Source of the DNA: an uncultured Burkholderiales bacterium
GTDB lineage: Bacteria > Pseudomonadota > Gammaproteobacteria > Burkholderiales > Burkholderiaceae_C
Reading direction: 5' to 3'
Length of the DNA: 64,000 nt
Assembly (NCBI GenBank): GCA_903886485.1
Contig: CAISMH010000003.1
Span: 62,001 to 126,000 of the forward strand
A program made the translations under genes and the position numbers. This document shows positions 1-8,891 of the stretch, piece after piece (within the stretch, counting starts at the first letter, position 1; every line of letters begins with the position of its first letter). Below the pieces are notes generated by a model that was not told the origin of the DNA, made no database searches, and saw only the letters and a list, made by a program, of their open reading frames with translations.

Positions 1-194
1 TGCTAGAAGCCGCAGGCATGGCTGTGCCGATGTCGTGCGGTCAAGGAATTTGTGGCACTTGTTTGACCCGTGTGGTGGGCGGTGTGCCCGACCATCGAGA
101 CATGTACCTCAGCGGCGAAGAGCAAGACGCGAACGATCAGTTCACGCCCTGCTGTTCACGCAGTAAAACTGCGGTGCTGATGTTGGATCTTTGA
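1..194 (+). CDS. C-terminal part of a 2Fe-2S ferredoxin-domain oxidoreductase (VanB-like), truncated by the window edge
   Basis: Only the last 64 codons are present, read from base 3 to the TGA at 192-194. The fragment holds the plant-type 2Fe-2S ligands CGQGICGTC, then the sequence [12 protein letters not shown] and a CC pair near the end. This arrangement is typical of the C-terminal ferredoxin domain of Rieske-oxygenase reductases such as vanillate O-demethylase reductase. Such proteins pass electrons from NAD(P)H through flavin to an oxygenase. The FMN and NAD domains would lie upstream, outside the window, so the substrate cannot be assigned. It converges on rhlE with a 4-base gap. Confidence 0.8.
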   Translation, partial: LEAAGMAVPMSCGQGICGTCLTRVVGGVPDHRDMYLSGEEQDANDQFTPCCSRSKTAVLMLDL

Positions 195-198
195 GGGC

Positions 199-2022
199 TT
201 AACGGCCGTAACCGCCACCGCCACCACCAAATCCACCACCGCTGCGGCCACCGCCTGAACGGCCACCGCCGCCGCCGCCAGAGCGATTGCCGCCGCCACC
301 CCCACCCCCTGAGCGACGACCAAAGCCACCGCCACCACCGCGTTTGCGCTCAGTCATGAGGTCGACGCTGGTGCGTGTCGGGTCGGGTTGACGTTGACCG
401 CCACCTTGTGTTTTGTGCCCAAAGGCGTTCACGCCGCTTTGGGTGCCCAAGTGCGCATTGGCACGGGGTTGGAAGTCGTCATCGTCACGGCGCGGAGCGC
501 GAGGCGCATCGAAGTCACGGGGTGGACGTGGTGCGTCGTTGCGGGGGGCGCGGTTGTCAAATTGACGCGGTGGGCGTTGGCCTTGTGGACGATTGCCGTC
601 ACGCGCAGGACGATCGTTGCTGCGTGGTGGACGGTCAGCGAATTGTTCGCTGCGTTCGCCGTCACGCGGTGGGCGGTCACCCACACGGTCACGGTTCACA
701 TGGCTGTTGGGGCGAGGGGCACGACCGCCGCCTGCGGCTTTGGTGTCGCGAATGCGTTGCATCATTTCACCGCGCGCGGCTTTGGCAGCTGCGGCCATCA
801 CGTCACGGCCTGGGGGCTTGCCTAGGCCGCCCCACAGGGTTTGACGGCCCATGGCGATAGGTTCGGCTTTTTCATCGGGTTCTGGGCCAAAGCCTTCCAC
901 CGCCACGACGGGCACTTGTTGTTTGGTGAAGATTTCAATGTCGCGCATGAACCCTTGTTCGTCCAAAGACACCAAGCTCACGGCTTCACCGCTGGAACCC
1001 GCACGGCCTGTGCGGCCAATGCGGTGCACATAGTCTTCGCTGATGTTGGGGATTTCGTAGTTCACCACGTGTGGCAATTCGTCAATGTCAATGCCACGTG
1101 CCGCAATGTCGGTGGCGACCAAAGCGCGGATGTCGCCGCTCTTGAAACCTGCCAGCGCTTGGGTACGTGCGGTTTGGCTCTTGTTGCCGTGCAGCGCCAT
1201 GGCGCTGATGCCGTTCTTGGTCAAGAACTCGGCCACGTTGTTGGCGCCAAACTTGGTGCGAGTGAACACCAGCACTTGGCTCCAGTTGTGTTCGTTGATG
1301 ATGTGCGCAAGCAGTGCTTTTTTCTTGCCACGGCCCACAGGGTGAACCACTTGGGTGATGCGTTGCACCGTGGTGTTGCTGGGCGTGACTTGGATGCTTT
1401 GCGGATCTTTGAGCAAGTTGTTGGCCAACTCGCGAATTTCGTCGCTGAAGGTGGCGGAGAACAACAAGCTTTGCTTGTCTTTGGGCACCAAGGCCAAGAT
1501 TTTCTTGACGTCGTGGATGAAGCCCATGTCCAACATGCGGTCGGCCTCGTCAAGGACCAAGATTTCTACAGTCGACAAATCAAGCAAGCCTTGCTGTTGC
1601 AAGTCAAGCAAGCGACCCGGGGTGGCCACCAAAATGTCCACGCCTTTTTTGATGCGGGCCACTTGCGGGTTCATGCCCACGCCACCAAAGATGACGGTGG
1701 AGGTGAGCTGCAAGTACTTGCCGTAGTTGCGCACCGACTCTTCCACTTGGGCTGCGAGTTCGCGGGTGGGCGTCAGCACGAGGGCGCGCACGCCGTACAC
1801 GCCGAATTTGTTTTCTTTGCTGCGGCTCATGGTGAGCTTGTGCAGCATGGGCAGGGTAAACGCCGCTGTTTTACCGGTGCCGGTTTGGGCGCCGGCTAAC
1901 AAGTCGTGTCCAGCGAGTACCGCTGGAATGGCTTGCGCTTGGATCGGAGTGGGAGTTTCGTAGCCTTGTTCGGCGACTGCTTTTTGGATGGCCGGAGCCA
2001 AATTCAATTCTTCAAATTTCAT
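199..2022 (-). CDS. rhlE: DEAD-box ATP-dependent RNA helicase, RhlE type, with Gly/Arg-rich tail
   Basis: Unwinds RNA duplexes, probably in ribosome maturation or RNA decay. From the chosen start ([13 protein letters not shown]) the protein has 607 residues. The Q motif ([11 protein letters not shown]), Walker [13 protein letters not shown] box, SAT motif and HRIGRTGR motif are all visible and in order, forming two RecA-like domains. The last 150 or so residues are low-complexity: Arg/Pro/Asp-rich first, then almost pure Gly with Arg and Ser, typical of RNA-binding RGG tails. An in-frame start 24 codons upstream exists, but homologues begin at MKFEEL. The divergent gene is ettA, 241 bases away. 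Confidence 0.93.
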   Translation of the reverse strand: MKFEELNLAPAIQKAVAEQGYETPTPIQAQAIPAVLAGHDLLAGAQTGTGKTAAFTLPMLHKLTMSRSKENKFGVYGVRALVLTPTRELAAQVEESVRNYGKYLQLTSTVIFGGVGMNPQVARIKKGVDILVATPGRLLDLQQQGLLDLSTVEILVLDEADRMLDMGFIHDVKKILALVPKDKQSLLFSATFSDEIRELANNLLKDPQSIQVTPSNTTVQRITQVVHPVGRGKKKALLAHIINEHNWSQVLVFTRTKFGANNVAEFLTKNGISAMALHGNKSQTARTQALAGFKSGDIRALVATDIAARGIDIDELPHVVNYEIPNISEDYVHRIGRTGRAGSSGEAVSLVSLDEQGFMRDIEIFTKQQVPVVAVEGFGPEPDEKAEPIAMGRQTLWGGLGKPPGRDVMAAAAKAARGEMMQRIRDTKAAGGGRAPRPNSHVNRDRVGDRPPRDGERSEQFADRPPRSNDRPARDGNRPQGQRPPRQFDNRAPRNDAPRPPRDFDAPRAPRRDDDDFQPRANAHLGTQSGVNAFGHKTQGGGQRQPDPTRTSVDLMTERKRGGGGGFGRRSGGGGGGGNRSGGGGGGRSGGGRSGGGFGGGGGGYGR

Positions 2023-2263
2023 GATGGAGCGCTTTATGTCAGCGCATGACACCAACCCGCTTGGCCCGAAGGCCACCCAGTCAAAGGTCGGCAATATTTA
2101 CAGGTGAGCTCTAGAAATCACAAACAGAAGTGTTTGGAATCCGCTCCAGCAGAAGTGCTGATGTTGCGGCAACTGGCGGCGGCAACGAAGCGTATTGTGG
2201 CATGGATCGAGATAGCTGGGATAATCCTCGTTTTATTGCATTCGCTACCCGAAAGAAAACCAA

Positions 2264-3931
2264 ATGGCTCAGTACGTTTTTAGTATGAACCGCGTCGGCA
2301 AGATCGTGCCGCCCAAGCGTCACATCTTGAAAGACATTTCCTTGTCCTTTTTCCCTGGCGCCAAGATTGGCGTGTTGGGCACCAACGGTTCAGGCAAGTC
2401 CACCTTGCTCAAAATCATGGCGGGCATCGACAAAGAGATCGAGGGCGAAGCCATTCCCATGACGGGCCTGAAGATCGGCTATCTGCCCCAAGAGCCGCAA
2501 CTCGACCCCGAGCACACCGTGCGCCAATCGGTGGAGAGCGGCATGGGCGAAGTCAAAGAAGCCCAAGCACGCCTCGAAGAGGTGTATGCCGCTTACGCCG
2601 AAGAAGATGCGGACTTTGATGCGCTCGCGGCCGAACAAGCGCAACTCGAAGCCATCATTGCCGCCTCTGGTGCAGGCGACGGCTCTGACCACTTGCTCGA
2701 AATCGCCGCCGACGCGCTGCGTCTGCCAGCTTGGGACGCCATCATTGGCAAGCTCTCTGGGGGTGAAAAGCGCCGCGTGGCTTTGTGCCGCTTGTTGCTG
2801 TCTAAGCCCGACATGTTGCTGTTGGACGAACCCACCAACCACTTGGACGCCGAGTCGGTGGACTGGCTGGAACAGTTCTTGGCCCGCTTCTCAGGCACGG
2901 TCGTGGCCATTACCCACGATCGGTACTTCTTGGACAACGCCGCCGAGTGGATTTTGGAACTCGACCGTGGCCAAGGCATTCCCTACAAAGGCAACTACTC
3001 CACGTGGTTGGAGCAAAAAGAAGCCCGTTTGGCCACTGAGCAACGCACCGAAGACGCACGCACCAAGGCCATGAAGAAGGAATTGGAATGGGCGCGTCAA
3101 AACCCCAAAGGCCGTCAAGCCAAGAGCAAGGCCCGTTTGGCGCGTTTCGAAGAGCTGTCGGACTACGAATACCAAAAACGCAATGAAACGCAGGAAATTT
3201 TCATTCCCGTGGCAGAGCGTTTGGGCCATGAAGTGTTTGAATTCAAGAACGTCAGCAAGTCCTTTGGCGACCGTTTGTTGATCGACAACCTCAGTTTCAC
3301 CGTCCCTGCTGGCGCGATTGTGGGCATCATCGGCCCCAACGGCGCAGGTAAGTCGACCCTGTTCAAGCTGATTGCTGGCAAAGAGCAGCCAGACAGCGGC
3401 GAGGTCAAGATTGGTCAAACCGTCAAGATGGCGTTTGTCGACCAGACGCGCGACGACCTGAATGATGACAAAACTGTGTGGGAAGACATCTCAGGTGGTT
3501 TGGACATCATGAACGTGGGCAAGTTCCAAATGCCCAGCCGTGCGTATTGCGGCCGCTTCAACTTCAACGGGGGCGACCAGCAAAAGAAAGTCGGCATGTT
3601 GTCTGGTGGTGAGCGTGGTCGCCTGCATTTGGCCAAAACCTTGATCGAAGGCGGTAACGTCTTGCTGTTGGACGAACCCTCCAATGACTTGGACGTGGAA
3701 ACTTTGCGCGCTTTGGAAGATGCGTTGCTGGAATTTGCAGGCTCCGTGATGGTGATTAGCCATGACCGCTGGTTCCTTGACCGCATTGCCACCCACATCT
3801 TGGCTGCTGAAGGCGATAGCCAATGGGTGTTCTTCGATGGCAACTACCAAGAGTACGAAGCCGACAAGAAGAAGCGTTTGGGCGAAGAAGGCGCTAAGCC
3901 TAAGCGCGTGCGCTTCAAAGCCTTGAAGTAA
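2264..3931 (+). CDS. ettA: Energy-dependent translational throttle protein EttA (ABC-F ATPase)
   Basis: ABC-F protein that binds the ribosomal E site and gates entry into elongation according to ATP/ADP level; it is soluble, with no membrane segments. The 555 residues match the family length. Two ATPase cassettes are visible, with Walker A GTNGSGKST and GPNGAGKST and signatures LSGGEKRR and LSGGERGR. Each has a Walker B LLLDEP, and a charged linker lies between them. The start MAQYVFSMNRVGKIVPPK matches EttA homologues. The gene stands alone and is followed by a strong terminator. Confidence 0.95.
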   Translation: MAQYVFSMNRVGKIVPPKRHILKDISLSFFPGAKIGVLGTNGSGKSTLLKIMAGIDKEIEGEAIPMTGLKIGYLPQEPQLDPEHTVRQSVESGMGEVKEAQARLEEVYAAYAEEDADFDALAAEQAQLEAIIAASGAGDGSDHLLEIAADALRLPAWDAIIGKLSGGEKRRVALCRLLLSKPDMLLLDEPTNHLDAESVDWLEQFLARFSGTVVAITHDRYFLDNAAEWILELDRGQGIPYKGNYSTWLEQKEARLATEQRTEDARTKAMKKELEWARQNPKGRQAKSKARLARFEELSDYEYQKRNETQEIFIPVAERLGHEVFEFKNVSKSFGDRLLIDNLSFTVPAGAIVGIIGPNGAGKSTLFKLIAGKEQPDSGEVKIGQTVKMAFVDQTRDDLNDDKTVWEDISGGLDIMNVGKFQMPSRAYCGRFNFNGGDQQKKVGMLSGGERGRLHLAKTLIEGGNVLLLDEPSNDLDVETLRALEDALLEFAGSVMVISHDRWFLDRIATHILAAEGDSQWVFFDGNYQEYEADKKKRLGEEGAKPKRVRFKALK

Positions 3932-3950
3932 TCCCCAGGTCCCCGCATGC

Positions 3951-3989
3951 AAAGCCCAGTCACTTGTCGTGGCTGGGCTTTTTGTTTTT
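3951..3989 (+). terminator. Rho-independent terminator of ettA
   Basis: The stem AAAGCCCAGTCAC (3951-3963) pairs with GTGGCTGGGCTTT (3969-3981) around a 5-base loop, with one G-U pair. A T-rich tail follows. It lies 20 bases after the ettA stop codon. Confidence 0.85.
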
Positions 3990-4132
3990 GTCACTCAAAA
4001 ATCCTCATGACTCCGCGTTTTTACCCGTCATATTTAATTCTTTATATGTTTTAATTAGAAATAGATACATCTAAATGTTTCTATTTCTGTGTGTAGGTTT
4101 CCTCAGATTAGTTAAATGAAAAGGAACTTGTA

Positions 4133-4765
4133 ATGAATATGCTTCCCTCTAAGGAGCCGTATGACGGTTACTGTGGCACCAGCTATGCGGCCAAAATGTT
4201 GGGCATCTCTGTGGGAACCGTGCAAGGTTTGGTAGAGAAAAATGACTTGAAAGCTTGGAAAACGCAGGGGGGGCATCGTCGTATTTCCTTGCAATCGATC
4301 CAAGACTACCAACGTCGCCACAACCTAGCCCCTGCCTCATTGATGCAAGACGAAGACCGTTTGCGAGTGCTCGTGGTGGAAGATGACGAGAACACCCGCT
4401 TGATGTTGCAAGCCAACTTCGATCAATGGGGGTTGGCGTTGGATGTGGTGATGTATTCGTCGGCCATGGAAGCCTTGCTGGACATGCCCACGTTGCAGCC
4501 TCAAGTGTTGCTGACCGATTTGCGCATGCCCAATGTGGATGGTTTTGTGTTCTTGAGAACACTCAGCACACACAACTTATTCAGCCATTTGGCCGTGGTC
4601 GTCATGACGGGGATGAGTCCGCAAGAGGTGAAGGACAAGGGCGGTTTGCCTGATGGTGTGCAGCTGCTGCACAAACCCGTCGACCTCGATTGGTTGCACG
4701 GCTTCTTTGACGCTCTGATGTCTGTGCGCCAAATCAACCGTCGCTCGCGACCCCAGTCGGCATAA
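4133..4765 (+). CDS. DNA-binding response regulator with N-terminal MerR/excisionase-type HTH and C-terminal receiver domain
   Basis: A 210-residue protein with the two domains in the reverse of the usual order. Residues 15-63 (YAAKMLGISVGTVQ, then KTQGGHRRIS) form a MerR/excisionase-like winged helix. Residues about 77-195 form a receiver domain with acidic pocket EDD at 83-85, phospho-acceptor Asp129 (LLTDLRMP), Thr159 and Lys181. No histidine kinase is adjacent, so the partner is unknown. The start is supported by AAGGA 9 bases upstream. An AT-rich leader of about 140 bases precedes it. Target genes cannot be inferred from the window. Confidence 0.85.
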   Translation: MNMLPSKEPYDGYCGTSYAAKMLGISVGTVQGLVEKNDLKAWKTQGGHRRISLQSIQDYQRRHNLAPASLMQDEDRLRVLVVEDDENTRLMLQANFDQWGLALDVVMYSSAMEALLDMPTLQPQVLLTDLRMPNVDGFVFLRTLSTHNLFSHLAVVVMTGMSPQEVKDKGGLPDGVQLLHKPVDLDWLHGFFDALMSVRQINRRSRPQSA

Positions 4766-4826
4766 ATCATCAGGGGCTATTGCCTGTGTGACAGCCCCGG
4801 GGTGCGCGTGCAGTTAAGCTCTGCCC

Positions 4827-5834
4827 GTGCTGAAAAAACTATCCGCCCTAGATCAATCCGTCGCTGCCGCTGGCCGAGGCCAAGACACCGCGATCCGTCA
4901 AACCGTGGCCCTAGCTTCTCAATGTGAAGCTTGGGGCTATCACCGTTTTTGGGTCAGCGAACATCACAGCCATCCCAGCATTGTGGGCACGGCCCCTGAG
5001 GTGCTGATGGCCGCCATCGCGGCGCGTACCAGCCGCATTCGGCTAGGCAGCGCGGGCGTCATGCTGCCGCATTACGCACCCCTGAAAGTCGCCGAACAAT
5101 TCCGCGTCTTGGATGCCTTAGCGCCGGGCCGCATCGACCTTGGCGTGGGGCGCGCGCCCGGCAGCGATGGCCGTACGGCTCAACTGCTCAACCCAGACCG
5201 TCATGCGTCTGAGAACTTCCCGCAGCACGTGATGGAATTGCAAGCTTGGGTGACCGGTGAGCCCATCCCTGCAGGCCACCCCGGACACGGCGTTTTTGCC
5301 TACCCGAGTGGGCCCACATCGCCCGATGTGTGGATGCTGGGCAGCTCCGACTACGGCGCACAACTGGCCGCCCATTTGGGCCTGCCTTATGCCTTTGCCT
5401 ACTTCATCACCGAAGGGCAGGGCGCGGACAACGCCCTCAACCTTTACCGCGCCAACTACCGACCCAGCGAACGCCACCCCAAACCACACTCCACAGTCTG
5501 CGTGTGGGCCTTGGCGGCGGACACCGAGGAGGAGGCTTGGCGTTTGTTCCAAAGTCGCGCCCGCTGGAAGATGGACCGCAACACAGGCCGCATCGGTGCC
5601 TTGCTGCCTCCCGACCAAGCCGTGCGTGACTACACCGCCTCAGAGCAAGTGGCCCTCGCCGAGTTGCGTGCAGGTGCGCTTGTCGGCAGTGCGCCACAGG
5701 TCGCAGACAAACTGCGCCAGCTGGCCGAGCGTTTGCAGCTCGACGAAGTGGTCATCATCACTTGGACGCATGAAGCCGCTGCGCAGGCGCGCTCCTATGA
5801 GTTGCTTGCCAAAGAATTTTCGTTAAACCTTTAA
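4827..5834 (+). CDS. LLM-class flavin-dependent oxidoreductase (luciferase-like monooxygenase, MsnO8 type)
   Basis: Bacterial-luciferase-like TIM-barrel protein of 335 residues, expected to use FMNH2 and O2. The N-terminal LSALDQS, the central YHRFWVSEHH and GRIDLGVGRAPG motifs, and the C-terminal TWTHEAAAQARSYELLA are characteristic of the MsnO8/YhbW-type subfamily. The start is GTG at 4827: an in-frame TAA at 4815-4817 leaves no room for an upstream ATG. The substrate is unknown. It lies 24 bases upstream of a methionine synthase gene and may share its transcript. Confidence 0.85.
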   Translation: MLKKLSALDQSVAAAGRGQDTAIRQTVALASQCEAWGYHRFWVSEHHSHPSIVGTAPEVLMAAIAARTSRIRLGSAGVMLPHYAPLKVAEQFRVLDALAPGRIDLGVGRAPGSDGRTAQLLNPDRHASENFPQHVMELQAWVTGEPIPAGHPGHGVFAYPSGPTSPDVWMLGSSDYGAQLAAHLGLPYAFAYFITEGQGADNALNLYRANYRPSERHPKPHSTVCVWALAADTEEEAWRLFQSRARWKMDRNTGRIGALLPPDQAVRDYTASEQVALAELRAGALVGSAPQVADKLRQLAERLQLDEVVIITWTHEAAAQARSYELLAKEFSLNL

Positions 5835-5858
5835 AACCAAACCACTGGAGACCCACCC

Positions 5859-6899
5859 ATGTTTTCAACCGCAATCGCTGGCAGCTTGCCCAAACCCGAA
5901 TGGTTGGCCGAAACCAACAAACTCTGGCCCAAATGGCAAGCCGAGGGCGATGCTTTGCTGCAAGCCAAAGCCGATGCCACGCTGCTGTGGATCAAGGCGC
6001 AAGAAGACGCGGGCTTGGATGTGATTGGTGACGGCGAGCAATCACGCCAACACTTTGTGCATGGTTTTTTAGAGCAGGTCGAAGGCATTGACTTTGAAAA
6101 CAAAGTCACCATGGGCATTCGCAACAACCGCTACGACGCGCAAGTGCCGCAAGTCATTGCACCCTTGCGTCTCAAAGGCCGTGTGCATGCGTTTGAAGCG
6201 CAGCTCGCGCGCGCCCACACCCAGAAAAAACTCAAATTCACCTTGCCCGGCCCCATGACCATCGTCGACACCGTGGCCGACCGCTTTTATGGCAAGGGCA
6301 AAGACGCGGTGCAAGGTCGCATTGACATGGCGTTTGCGTTTGCCGAGTTGCTCAATCAAGAAGCCTTGGCCTTGCAAGCCGACGGTGTGGACATCATTCA
6401 GTTTGATGAGCCCGCGTTCAACGTGTACCTCGAGGAAGCCGCAGATTGGGGCGTCAAAGCCCTAGAGCGCGCCGCACAAGGTTTGACCTGCACCACCGCC
6501 GTTCACATTTGCTATGGCTATGGCATTGAGGCCAACAACAACTGGAAGAAGACCTTGGGCGACGAGTGGCGTCAATATGAAAAAGTGTTGCCTGCTTTGG
6601 CCAAGAGCAGCATCCAGCAAGTGAGCTTGGAGTGCTACCACTCGCATGTGCCGCCTGAAATGATGGCACTGCTCGAAGGCAAAGACGTGATGGTGGGTGT
6701 GATTGACGTGGCCAGCGACGTGATTGAAACGCCAGAGCAAATCGCAGACACCATTGGCATGGCCTTGAAGTACGTGCCTAAGAACCGTTTGATCGCCTGC
6801 ACCAACTGCGGCTTGGCACCGATGAGCCGTGAAGTGGCCATGAAGAAGCTTCAAGCCCTCGCCGATGGCGCTGCGCTGGCGCGCCAACGCTACGCTTAA
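5859..6899 (+). CDS. Cobalamin-independent methionine synthase, core (C-terminal domain only) MetE type
   Basis: A 346-residue protein corresponding only to the catalytic barrel of MetE, without the N-terminal duplicated domain. The zinc ligands of MetE are recognisable as His216 and Cys218 (VHICYG), Glu258 (SLECYHSH) and Cys317 (CTNCGL). The N-terminal AGSLPKP and the DEPAFNVY substrate-site motif are also present. It should methylate homocysteine, but short core-MetE proteins use varied methyl donors. Some (the MesD group) need an oxygen-dependent partner of the DUF1852 (MesX) family, which is not encoded nearby. The start ATG follows GGAGACCCACCC. Confidence 0.82.
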   Translation: MFSTAIAGSLPKPEWLAETNKLWPKWQAEGDALLQAKADATLLWIKAQEDAGLDVIGDGEQSRQHFVHGFLEQVEGIDFENKVTMGIRNNRYDAQVPQVIAPLRLKGRVHAFEAQLARAHTQKKLKFTLPGPMTIVDTVADRFYGKGKDAVQGRIDMAFAFAELLNQEALALQADGVDIIQFDEPAFNVYLEEAADWGVKALERAAQGLTCTTAVHICYGYGIEANNNWKKTLGDEWRQYEKVLPALAKSSIQQVSLECYHSHVPPEMMALLEGKDVMVGVIDVASDVIETPEQIADTIGMALKYVPKNRLIACTNCGLAPMSREVAMKKLQALADGAALARQRYA

Positions 6900-6908
6900 A
6901 ACAAGGGC

Positions 6909-7427
6909 TTAAGCGCAGCCGCTGTCACCGCAGCTGCCGCTGCCGTGGATTTCGTCTTCAGGCAAGGCCTCAGGCGCTGAGACGATGCCTGTGGCTGCGT
7001 CATAACCGACGCGGCGCAGGTGCAGGGCCAAAGCCGCGTCCATGGTTTGCGCGTGTTGGGGGAACCAAATACCGAGTTCGTGCGCCATTTGACGCATCAC
7101 GGCCATGTCGCCTTTCTCGCGGCCACGGCGCAAGCCTTCGCGCATCACTTCGAGGATGACGTTGTGTTGCATGGTGTGGCAGTTGCTGGATGAAAACTTG
7201 GTGTCTTTCATCCACTTGTCTTCGCCACCAAAGTGGTCTTCGGTGTGCGCAATCAAGGCGGCAAAGCGTTCAGCCAAGGTCTCGTCATCGGCCAGTTCGG
7301 TGGCGGCTAACAAGTCGACAAACTCACGGTGCGTGTCGTCCATGAAGTCCAGCTCCAGAGACAAAGCATCAGACCAAGCGAGTGTGACTTCGCGGGTGGG
7401 CAGTGTGGCGATGAGTGTGTCGGACAT
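6909..7427 (-). CDS. Bacteriohemerythrin-domain protein with Cys-containing tail
   Basis: A 172-residue four-helix-bundle non-heme di-iron protein. Iron-ligand candidates follow the hemerythrin pattern: His33 (DDTHREF), His65 and Glu69 (HFGGE), His84/His88 (HTMQH), His125 (WFPQH) and Asp130. It probably binds O2 or senses iron/oxygen in the cytoplasm, as there is no signal peptide. The start MSDTLIATLP is preferred over an ATG 34 codons upstream, which would add an unrelated N-terminus. The C-terminus ends in GSGSCGDSGCA, a Gly/Ser/Cys tail outside the bundle. It converges on the methionine synthase gene. Confidence 0.85.
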   Translation of the reverse strand: MSDTLIATLPTREVTLAWSDALSLELDFMDDTHREFVDLLAATELADDETLAERFAALIAHTEDHFGGEDKWMKDTKFSSSNCHTMQHNVILEVMREGLRRGREKGDMAVMRQMAHELGIWFPQHAQTMDAALALHLRRVGYDAATGIVSAPEALPEDEIHGSGSCGDSGCA

Positions 7428-7541
7428 GAAAAGCTTTCGAATAAAACGGAGTGCCGATTGGCTGCTGATGGGCAGTGCCTTGGCGTGTTGACTTGACGGA
7501 TACAGCTTAATTGTAAGAAGCCAATGCACCCTTGCGCTGGG

Positions 7542-8885
7542 TCAAACCCCGCGCAACCAAGCGGCAAATCGGTGTAAATAACTGGGCTCGGCCAAGAAGA
7601 TGGCCAATGTGACCACCGCATTGGCTACGCCTGTCCAGAAAAATATGTCGGGGACGGTGGCACCCGCACCCATCATGACGCCAGCGATGAGTGAACTGGC
7701 AATCATGAACAACGCATTGATGATGTTGTTGGCTGCGATGATGCGCGCCACTTCATGTGCTTTGCTTTCGATTTGTATCAAGGCATACATGGGCACGCTG
7801 TAAATGCCGGTGAACAGACTTAACAAAAACAAGTCCGCCATGATGCGCCAGTGTTCGGTGTGTGAGATGAAGGCCTGAATGCCCATCAGCTCAGAAAAAA
7901 CCAAATGGCTAGAGGCCACATACAAGTCCACCGCAAACAGCGTCATGCCCACTGCGCCCAGAGGTGCCAGGCCAATCTCGACGCGGCCACGGCTCAGGTA
8001 CTCGCACAAGAGCGAGCCTGCGCCAATGCCAACGGAGAACAACACCAACAGCAAGGAGGCCACTTGCGCATCACCATGCAGCACTTCTTTGGCAAAGCTG
8101 GGAAACTGACTTAAAAACACAGCGCCAAAGAACCACATCCAGCTGATGCCCAGCAGGGTTTGAAAGACTTGTCTGTTGGCACGTGCCAACGTGAGATTGC
8201 GCAGGGTTTCGCTGATGGGGTTCCAGTTGATGGCTTCATGGGGGTGTGTGGCTGTGAGCGAAGGAATACGCCCACTCATCCAGCGGCCAAACACCGCCAC
8301 CGCCACGCACGCCAAGGCCACTGAGGCGTGACCTATCTCAGGCATGGCCACCAGCAACCCTCCCGCCACATTGCCGAGCAAGATGGCCACAAAGGTGCCC
8401 ATTTCGGTCATGCCGTTGCCGCCTGTGAGTTCGTGTTCGTCGAGCACGCGGGGCAAGTAGGAATACTTCACAGGACCAAACACCGTCGAGTGCAGCCCCA
8501 TCAAAAACGTGCACAGCAGCAGCACGGCGGCTTGCTCCGTCAAAAAGCCTACAGCGGCCAGCACCATGATGCCAATTTCACAGTTTTTCACCCAGCGCAT
8601 GATGACCGTGTGTTCGTATTTTTCCGCCAGCTGTCCACTGGTGGCCGAGAACAACAAGTAGGGCAGGATGAACAGGGCGCCAATCACCAAACCCGCCAAA
8701 GACACGGGCAACCAGCTCACGCTGAGCTGGTAGGTCACCATCACGGTGAAGGCGAACTTGAACAAGTTGTCATTCGCCGCACCGCAAAACTGCGTCCAGA
8801 AAAACGGCCCGAACCGACGTTGATTTAACAGTGCGAACTGGTTGGCTTCGCGTTGGATAAAACTTGGGTCGGTTGGGCTTGTCAT
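7542..8885 (-). CDS. MFS transporter, LplT-like (lysophospholipid transporter family)
   Basis: A 447-residue membrane protein with about 12 hydrophobic segments and no signal peptide. The N-terminal FFWTQFCGAANDNLFKFA and the FGPVKYSYLP motif are typical of the LplT/Aas-associated branch of the major facilitator superfamily. Members flip lysophospholipids across the inner membrane for re-acylation. The partner acyltransferase Aas is not adjacent, so the substrate remains inferred. The gene begins 6 bases after the bktB stop on the same strand, so the two are likely co-transcribed. Confidence 0.75.
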   Translation of the reverse strand: MTSPTDPSFIQREANQFALLNQRRFGPFFWTQFCGAANDNLFKFAFTVMVTYQLSVSWLPVSLAGLVIGALFILPYLLFSATSGQLAEKYEHTVIMRWVKNCEIGIMVLAAVGFLTEQAAVLLLCTFLMGLHSTVFGPVKYSYLPRVLDEHELTGGNGMTEMGTFVAILLGNVAGGLLVAMPEIGHASVALACVAVAVFGRWMSGRIPSLTATHPHEAINWNPISETLRNLTLARANRQVFQTLLGISWMWFFGAVFLSQFPSFAKEVLHGDAQVASLLLVLFSVGIGAGSLLCEYLSRGRVEIGLAPLGAVGMTLFAVDLYVASSHLVFSELMGIQAFISHTEHWRIMADLFLLSLFTGIYSVPMYALIQIESKAHEVARIIAANNIINALFMIASSLIAGVMMGAGATVPDIFFWTGVANAVVTLAIFLAEPSYLHRFAAWLRGV

Positions 8886-8891
8886 AGAGGA

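Noticed and set aside
199..360. G/C-rich repeats at the 3' end of rhlE, considered as a microsatellite
   Set aside because: They encode the normal Gly/Arg-rich RNA-binding tail of RhlE proteins.
841..1899. A 352-residue open frame on the plus strand opposite rhlE, rich in His, Gly and Val
   Set aside because: It is the antisense reading of a well-conserved helicase; its composition is typical of shadow frames in GC-rich genes and no family is recognisable.
4773..4798. GGGGCT/AGCCCC hairpin between the HTH-receiver gene and the monooxygenase gene
   Set aside because: Only six base pairs, a 14-base loop and no T tract, so it is not supportable as a terminator or riboswitch.
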